Shown piece by piece: positions 32,464-36,689 of a stretch of DNA of 36,689 nt (within the stretch, counting starts at the first letter, position 1; every line of letters starts with the position of its first letter). A program made the translations under genes and the position numbers. The notes below the pieces were generated by a model. It was not told where the DNA came from. It worked only from the letters and a program-made list of their open reading frames with translations, and did not search any database. This stretch comes from Lacustribacter sp964460315 (GTDB taxonomy: Bacteria > Pseudomonadota > Gammaproteobacteria > Burkholderiales > Burkholderiaceae_A), in NCBI GenBank assembly GCA_964460315.1, contig CAYWPQ010000013.1, positions 1-36,689 of the forward strand, read 5' to 3'.

Positions 32464-33015
32464 CTAGGGAAGCTTGCGGTCGCTGATCAGGATGCCGTCG
32501 GAATCGGCATAACACCAGTTACCAGGAGCCACCCTCACGCCCGCCATATCGATGGGAATGTCCACCTGGCCAAGGCCCTGACGGTCGCTTCGCCTAGGGC
32601 TTGTGGCCATGGCCCAGATGCCCACCTCGGCCTCCACGATCTCGGCCGTGTCGCGGACGCAGCCATTGACGATGATGCCCGCCCAGCCGTTTTTCACGGC
32701 CAGAAGGGCAAGGTTTCCGCCCACCAGTGCGCAACGGTCACTGCCGCCTCCGTCCACGACAAGAACCCGCCCCTGGCCAGGGGTCTCCAGAGTCTTTCGA
32801 ACCAGAGAGTTGTCCTCGAAGCACTTCAGCGTGACCACGGGCCCGGCCACTTCAGTTGCTCCGCCGAAGTTACTAAAGACCGGGGGAATGACCCTCAGGG
32901 TTCCTGCCTTTAGGGCGTCTTCGTGGGCGTCACACAGGTCAGCGGTGGGGGTGTAAGGCGCAGGCTGGGCTGGCTGGGATTTCGGGGAATGGGGGGGGCG
33001 GTTTGGTTTATTCAT
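32464..33015 (-). CDS. rraA: RraA family protein (RNase E inhibitor-like / HMG-CHA aldolase-like)
   Basis: A 183-residue RraA-fold protein. VFSNFGGATEVAGPVVTLKCFEDNSLVR and GRVLVVDGGGSDRCALVGGNLA match RraA. The motif G-x20-R-D formed by GGNLALLAV and CVRD carries the metal and substrate ligands of class II 4-hydroxy-4-methyl-2-oxoglutarate/4-carboxy-4-hydroxy-2-oxoadipate aldolases, so an enzymatic role is possible. E. coli RraA binds and inhibits RNase E, encoded here 9 kb away. A Pro-rich N-terminal extension of about 22 residues is unusual. No Shine-Dalgarno is evident, so the start could be later. Confidence 0.85.
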   Translation of the reverse strand: MNKPNRPPHSPKSQPAQPAPYTPTADLCDAHEDALKAGTLRVIPPVFSNFGGATEVAGPVVTLKCFEDNSLVRKTLETPGQGRVLVVDGGGSDRCALVGGNLALLAVKNGWAGIIVNGCVRDTAEIVEAEVGIWAMATSPRRSDRQGLGQVDIPIDMAGVRVAPGNWCYADSDGILISDRKLP

Positions 33016-33053
33016 GGTGGGCGTAAGACTACCAGTGAGCGTGAATGATGCAA

Positions 33054-33073
33054 ATGGGCCCCGAAGGGCCCAT
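33054..33073 (-). terminator. UUCG-loop hairpin after the UPF0114 gene
   Basis: In the minus-strand transcript ATGGGCCC and GGGCCCAT form eight perfect pairs closed by a UUCG tetraloop with a C-G closing pair, an exceptionally stable fold. It starts four bases after the stop codon at 33078 and is followed by TTTGCATC, a short weak U run. This is the best terminator-like stem in the window. Confidence 0.7.
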
Positions 33074-33077
33074 GGAA

Positions 33078-33686
33078 TCAGTGTTTAGAGCCTGACTGCG
33101 GCTGCCCCGCAGGGCTTCCCGAGTGCGCCAGGAGACGGTCAATCCATGCGATGCTGATCGCCGAGACAATGAAGGTCACGTGGATGATGGTCTGCCAGAG
33201 CATGGCCTTTTCCGACATGGCGTCCGCGGAAATGAAGGTTTTCAACAGGTGAATGGACGAAATTCCGATGATGGCCGTGGCCAGTTTCACCTTCAAAATA
33301 TTCGCATTCACATGAGAGAGCCATTCGGGCTGATCGGGGTGGCCTTCGAGGTCAAGCCTTGAGACAAAAGTTTCATAGCCGCCAATGATCACCATGATCA
33401 GAAGGTTCGAGATCATGACCACATCAATCAGTGACAACACCACCAGCATGACCACCACTTCCTTGCTGACGGTCTCAACCCCCAGGGCATTGGCCGTATT
33501 GGAAAGCGCGTTTGGGTCCCAGAGAATGGGCACCAGGTGGGTGAGTTCTTGAATGAACAGCACCACATACACCGCCTGGGCCACGATCAGACCAAGGTAG
33601 AGGGGCAGCTGAAGCCAACGGCTGGCAAAGATCAGGCCAGCGATGGGGCGTTTTCTGAATGAATTTTGGGCAGGGTCTGAGTTCAT
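33078..33686 (-). CDS. UPF0114 (YqhA/TIGR00645 family) inner-membrane protein
   Basis: A 202-residue membrane protein of unknown function. FASRWLQLPLYLGLIVAQAVYVVLFIQEL, VVMLVVLSLIDVVMISNLLIMVII and HVTFIVSAISIAWIDRLLAH are hydrophobic spans. GGYETFVSRLDLEGHPDQPEWL and GISSIHLLKTFI match E. coli YqhA closely. Compared with YqhA (164 residues), there is a longer N-terminus and an insertion after the first span. TATACT seven bases before the ATG, with no ribosome binding site, suggests a leaderless transcript. Its function is not known to me. Confidence 0.88.
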   Translation of the reverse strand: MNSDPAQNSFRKRPIAGLIFASRWLQLPLYLGLIVAQAVYVVLFIQELTHLVPILWDPNALSNTANALGVETVSKEVVVMLVVLSLIDVVMISNLLIMVIIGGYETFVSRLDLEGHPDQPEWLSHVNANILKVKLATAIIGISSIHLLKTFISADAMSEKAMLWQTIIHVTFIVSAISIAWIDRLLAHSGSPAGQPQSGSKH

Positions 33687-33693
33687 GGCGCGG

Positions 33694-33722
33694 AGTATAG
33701 CGAAACCGGGGCGATCTCTCAG
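33694..33722 (-). promoter_or_regulatory. Candidate promoter of the UPF0114 gene
   Basis: On the minus strand CTGAGA (33717-33722, four of six -35 bases) is followed after 17 bases by TATACT (33694-33699, five of six -10 bases). The expected transcription start falls at or next to the ATG at 33686, so the mRNA may be leaderless. The -35 lies inside 13-base tandem repeats. Confidence 0.45.
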
Positions 33723-33772
33723 CGCGATCCCTGAGCGCGATAACTAAGCGCGATCCCTAAGCACGAATGATC
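33708..33772. repeat. 13-base tandem repeats
   Basis: Units start at 33721 (AGCGCGATCCCTG), 33734 (AGCGCGATAACTA), 33747 (AGCGCGATCCCTA) and 33760 (AGCACGAATGATC). A degenerate copy lies before them at 33708. The last two units reappear beyond the assembly gap at 33902, where they run into the 3' end of the dehydratase gene. The array probably continues into, or collapsed at, the gap. Confidence 0.75.
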
Positions 33773-33943
33773 GACCAGCCGCTGCTGTNNNNNNNNNNNN
33801 NNNNNNNNNNNNNNNNNNNNNNNNNNNNNNNNNNNNNNNNNNNNNNNNNNNNNNNNNNNNNNNNNNNNNNNNNNNNNNNNNNNNNNNNAGCGCGATAACT
33901 AAGCGCGATCCCTAAGCACGAATGATCGACCAGCCGCTGCTGT
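33734..33943. other. Assembly gap of 100 Ns between identical 55-base flanks
   Basis: Ns fill 33789-33888. The 55 bases before them (33734-33788) and after them (33889-33943) are identical. A 100-N run is a conventional placeholder, and identical flanks of fixed length suggest two contigs that overlap by one assembly word and were not merged. The left flank therefore contains a false second copy of the last codons of the dehydratase gene. Confidence 0.85.
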
Positions 33944-35042
33944 ATTTCGCCACGGCAGCTTCATCAAACCCAAAGCCAAGCCCCGGGGTCTGTCGCAGCA
34001 TGACATGGCCCTGGCGGAATTCCAGCTGGTTATCGATCAGGCGACGGAAATTCAACACCTGGTCGTCGAGGAAAAATTCCACAAAACGTGCATTGGGTGT
34101 TGCCGCCACCAGTGGCGCATGAAGATCATGGAACCAATGGGGGCTCACCGTCACACCACAGGCATCCGCATGCGCGGCAATCTTGCGCCATTCGGAAATG
34201 CCACCGCAGACGGCCGCATCAGTCTGCAGAATCTCGGCGCCGCCTGCGTCCACCAGTTCACGAAAGCGCCAGCGACCCACTTCAATCTCACCGGTGGCCA
34301 CGGTCACCGTGGTGCGCTGGGCAAGACGAGCGTGTAGGTCAATGGCATCGGGTGAAAAGGGCTCTTCAATCCAATAAGGGTCATAGGCTTCGAAACGCCG
34401 CATGTACTCGAGCGCCGTGGGAAGGTCTGACCATGCGTTGTTTGCGTCCAGCATCAGATAAACATCAGGGCCGATGGCATCTCGCGCCGCGGCAATTCGG
34501 GCTTCTTCCTCGGCGGGCGAAAGCCGGCCGGTTTTAATCTTCACCGCCTTAAAGCCCTTGGCCACGTATCCAGCCACCTCCTCGCCCAGTTTCGCAGGCG
34601 TCTTACCGTCAAGGTAGTAGCCGCCGCTGGCATAGGCCATCACCGATTCCCGATGAAGGCTGCCCAGGTAATCATGAAGCGGCAAACCCACCGAACGGGC
34701 ATTCATGTCCCAGAGCGCCGTGTCCAGAATGGAAATGCCCCGCATGACCGAGCCTGATCTTCCTTGCAGCAAGGCCTCCTGGTACATGGTCTGCCATAAG
34801 CCCTCGGTCTGACGGCTTTCGCGGCCAATCAGCAAAGGGCCAAGAAGCTGCTCAACGGCCGCTTTGACAATGCCACCCGCGCGGCTGCCCACATAGCAAA
34901 AGCCAATGCCCTCATGGCCGTCGGTGCTGCGCACCTTCACCAGACCGTAGTGACGTGAACTGACGGTGCGGGTTGAAAACGAGGTGACGTGATCCAGGGG
35001 GATCTCGCAGGCGGCAACAGAGACGGATTCGATCACAGGCAT
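33912..35042 (-). CDS. Enolase-superfamily enzyme, mandelate racemase subgroup (probable sugar-acid dehydratase)
   Basis: A 376-residue barrel enzyme. Counting from the chosen start, it has Lys168-x-Lys170 (VKIKTG), metal ligands Asp199 (MLDANNAW), Glu226 (IEEPF) and Glu252 (ATGEIE), and the Asp275/His302 dyad (LQTDAAVCGG, SPHWFHD). This is the complete mandelate racemase set, with constant +4/+5 offsets from mandelate racemase. It abstracts an alpha-proton of a carboxylate; the neighbours suggest acid-sugar dehydration, but the substrate is unknown. ATG at 35042 has AAGGAG seven bases upstream; a frame extension of 20 codons lacks family character. It follows gntR by 16 bases. Confidence 0.9.
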   Translation of the reverse strand: MPVIESVSVAACEIPLDHVTSFSTRTVSSRHYGLVKVRSTDGHEGIGFCYVGSRAGGIVKAAVEQLLGPLLIGRESRQTEGLWQTMYQEALLQGRSGSVMRGISILDTALWDMNARSVGLPLHDYLGSLHRESVMAYASGGYYLDGKTPAKLGEEVAGYVAKGFKAVKIKTGRLSPAEEEARIAAARDAIGPDVYLMLDANNAWSDLPTALEYMRRFEAYDPYWIEEPFSPDAIDLHARLAQRTTVTVATGEIEVGRWRFRELVDAGGAEILQTDAAVCGGISEWRKIAAHADACGVTVSPHWFHDLHAPLVAATPNARFVEFFLDDQVLNFRRLIDNQLEFRQGHVMLRQTPGLGFGFDEAAVAKYSSGWSIIRA

Positions 35043-35058
35043 TGAAGGGCTCCTTGAA

Positions 35059-35841
35059 TTAGGGTTTGGTGGCGTTACTGCGGTATTCCATATTGAACAC
35101 AAAACGGCTTTCGGGGTGATGGGTTACGGTGACTTCAAAGGGCTTGCCCTGTGCATCAAAGTATCGACGGATGATGCACAGGCATGGCGCGCCGCGGGGT
35201 ACCTGCAGTGACTTCGAAAGCTTGGCGGAAATTCCGGTGGCGAAGATATCCACGGCAGCGCGATCAATCACCACACCGAATCGGCGTTCAATTTGTTCAT
35301 AGACCATGGAGTTGGCGTGATCGGGCTCATTCACCAGATCCGCGAATTCCGGCAGGATGTAGATGTCGCTGTACGACACGATTAAATTGGTGTCGTGTTC
35401 ACGCCGAACACCGCCAATGTGATACCAGGACGAACCTGGGTCCGCCTGCAAAATCGTTTGCAGCTCGCCTTCACAACGAACATGCTCTTCAACCTCATTC
35501 ACCCGATAGGTGGATGCGGAATAACGAAGAATGTCGGCCGGTGAGTTAAAGCTCTGAATGAATCGGCGCGGCCGTTGGCGCGAGATCACCCGCGTGGGCG
35601 CACCTTGGCGCCGCAGAATGAGCCCGTTTTCTTCAAGAGTGGCCAGGGCATGTCGAAGGGTGTGCCGGCTCACGCCATAGAACTTGCAAAACGAACTTTC
35701 GGAAGGCAGGGCTGCACCCACCGCCCACTCGCCTTGGCGAATGCGCTCGGTCAAGGCGTTGGCCACAAACTCATGCAGGGTCATGCCGTCTGCGGTCATC
35801 TCGTCGCGACGAACCACAGGATTCAATGTGCTGGTGATCAT
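35059..35841 (-). CDS. GntR-family transcriptional regulator (HutC/UTRA type)
   Basis: A 260-residue repressor-like protein. The N-terminal winged helix shows ALTERIRQGEWAVGAALPSESSF and GVSRHTLRHALATLEENGLI. The effector domain (about residues 95-250) is the UTRA type with a late PRGAPCLCIIRRYFDAQGKPFEV. UTRA domains bind small sugar acids, amino acids or similar ligands. The ATG overlaps the lactonase stop as ATGA. Lying in the middle of the operon, it probably controls these genes, with its ligand being the pathway substrate or intermediate. The operator should lie beyond the right window edge. Confidence 0.92.
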   Translation of the reverse strand: MITSTLNPVVRRDEMTADGMTLHEFVANALTERIRQGEWAVGAALPSESSFCKFYGVSRHTLRHALATLEENGLILRRQGAPTRVISRQRPRRFIQSFNSPADILRYSASTYRVNEVEEHVRCEGELQTILQADPGSSWYHIGGVRREHDTNLIVSYSDIYILPEFADLVNEPDHANSMVYEQIERRFGVVIDRAAVDIFATGISAKLSKSLQVPRGAPCLCIIRRYFDAQGKPFEVTVTHHPESRFVFNMEYRSNATKP

Positions 35842-36689
35842 TCGCCGAACATCCTTTTCCCTGCCACGGGCAGATCGGCCGTTAAGACATCGCCCGAGAT
35901 TGAGTCCGTGATCAGCAAACGTTTTCTATCCGCACCCGTGAAACAAAGATTGGCCAGATGGTGATGGCGATGGCTGGTGGAATGAATGAAATGGGTGGGA
36001 AGCATGTTGGCATCAAAGCGCCAGACACCCACACCCAGCTGACAGACTAGCAATCCATCTTGGGAATCCATCTCAATGCCGTCGGGGCCACCCACACCAC
36101 CAGAGAGCTGCACGGCCACGCCCGCCTTTGAGATGCTGCCGTCGGCCATCAGGGGCAGGCGCCAGATCTGTTGGGCTCGCGTCACCGCAAGGTAGACATG
36201 CTTTTCTGAATTCGAGAGGGTCACGCCATTGGGGCTGGGTGCATTCGAGATCAGCCGATCAAGCCCGCCATCAGCGCGCAGACGAAAGAGCCTACCGGTG
36301 GGATCAGCAATGCCGGTCTGCCCTTGATCAGTGAAATAGAGATCGCCATTGCTGGCAAAGTGCAGATCATTCAGGCCCTTGAAACCCTCGCTGTGGGCGG
36401 ATTCCAAAATGGTTTCAATGGCGCCGGTTTTTGGGTCCAGCGCAAGAAGCCCTTTGCGGTAATCGCAGATGAAGGCACGGCCGTCTTGGTGAAACTTCAG
36501 TCCATTCGGCCAGCCGTCGTACTGAATCACCAGATCCCATTCGCCTTTGGTGCTGATTCGAAAAATCCGGCCAAAGGGAATGTCCACCAGCCAAAGGTTT
36601 CCCTCGCGGTCAATCGAAGGCCCTTCCAGAAAGCACTCCAGTTCAGCACCCTGTCGGTTGGATTCGCCCCAACGGGTCTTCTGGGCGCG
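35838..36689 (-). CDS. SMP-30/gluconolactonase-like protein (5' end cut by the window)
   Basis: At least 283 residues of a six-bladed beta-propeller lactonase; the frame stays open through the right edge, so the true start lies outside (a GTG at 36587 is internal). ECFLEGPSIDREGNLWLVD holds the metal-binding Glu, APSPNGVTLSNSEKHVYL the Asn, and VGGPDGIEMDSQDGL the Asp, the three calcium or zinc ligands of SMP-30. LDPKTG repeats typical of propeller blades are present. It likely opens an aldonolactone to the acid that the downstream dehydratase then dehydrates. It is overlapped by gntR at the 3' end. Confidence 0.9.
   Translation of the reverse strand, partial: RAQKTRWGESNRQGAELECFLEGPSIDREGNLWLVDIPFGRIFRISTKGEWDLVIQYDGWPNGLKFHQDGRAFICDYRKGLLALDPKTGAIETILESAHSEGFKGLNDLHFASNGDLYFTDQGQTGIADPTGRLFRLRADGGLDRLISNAPSPNGVTLSNSEKHVYLAVTRAQQIWRLPLMADGSISKAGVAVQLSGGVGGPDGIEMDSQDGLLVCQLGVGVWRFDANMLPTHFIHSTSHRHHHLANLCFTGADRKRLLITDSISGDVLTADLPVAGKRMFGE

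Noticed and set aside
33757..33788. A second, truncated dehydratase gene left of the gap
   Set aside because: It is part of the exact 55-base flank duplication and is better explained as an assembly artefact.
1..36689. CRISPR arrays, insertion sequences, prophage genes, tRNA or rRNA genes
   Set aside because: No repeat-spacer pattern, transposase or integrase motif, or RNA gene signature was seen in reading both strands.

Overview
The window reads as a chromosomal segment of a betaproteobacterium, most likely Burkholderiales. The evidence is the gene order (maf / yceD-rpmF-plsX-fabHDG-acpP-fabF-rpoE-rseAB-mucD-lepA-lepB-rnc-era-recO-pdxJ-acpS-nagZ) and the character of the proteins. It comes from a draft assembly: a run of exactly 100 Ns (33789-33888) lies between two identical 55-base flanks. 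No species can be named from the sequence alone. No rRNA, tRNA, insertion sequence, prophage or CRISPR array was found.

Region 1 (1-17319, all minus strand) is a nearly gapless array of about 20 housekeeping genes. It starts with yceD-rpmF (ribosomal protein L32) and the lipid genes plsX, fabH, fabD, fabG, acpP and fabF. It continues with the envelope-stress sigma factor rpoE, its anti-sigma factor and RseB/MucB partner, and a periplasmic DegP/MucD-type protease. Then come lepA, signal peptidase lepB, rnc, era, recO, pdxJ, acpS and nagZ. Many junctions overlap by 1-4 bases, which indicates translational coupling. acpS (ACP activation) and acpP lie in the same array. Only 31 bases of a further gene, possibly uvrC, are visible at the left edge.

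Region 2 (17356-25003): maf (plus) converges on and overlaps the minus-strand set sppA-gph-rluC. rluC diverges from rne (RNase E), which has a leader of about 450 bases, and rne is followed by moaA. Region 3 (25043-33686, minus) holds two monohaem cytochromes c, htpG with a good heat-shock promoter, the topoisomerase IV pair parE-parC, an RraA-family gene and a UPF0114 membrane protein. Several inverted repeats lie between these genes, including a UUCG-loop terminator, a nested hairpin, a pair of DnaA-box-like 9-mers and a hairpin that would bury a ribosome binding site.

Region 4 (33687-36689, minus) is accessory in character. A gluconolactonase-like SMP-30 gene (cut by the window end), a GntR/UTRA regulator and an enolase-superfamily dehydratase/racemase form a tightly coupled operon. 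It is probably for sugar-acid or lactone catabolism. It ends in 13-base tandem repeats that adjoin the assembly gap. I saw no clearly new defence or mobile system. The best leads are regulatory RNA/DNA structures and the uncharacterised sugar-acid module.
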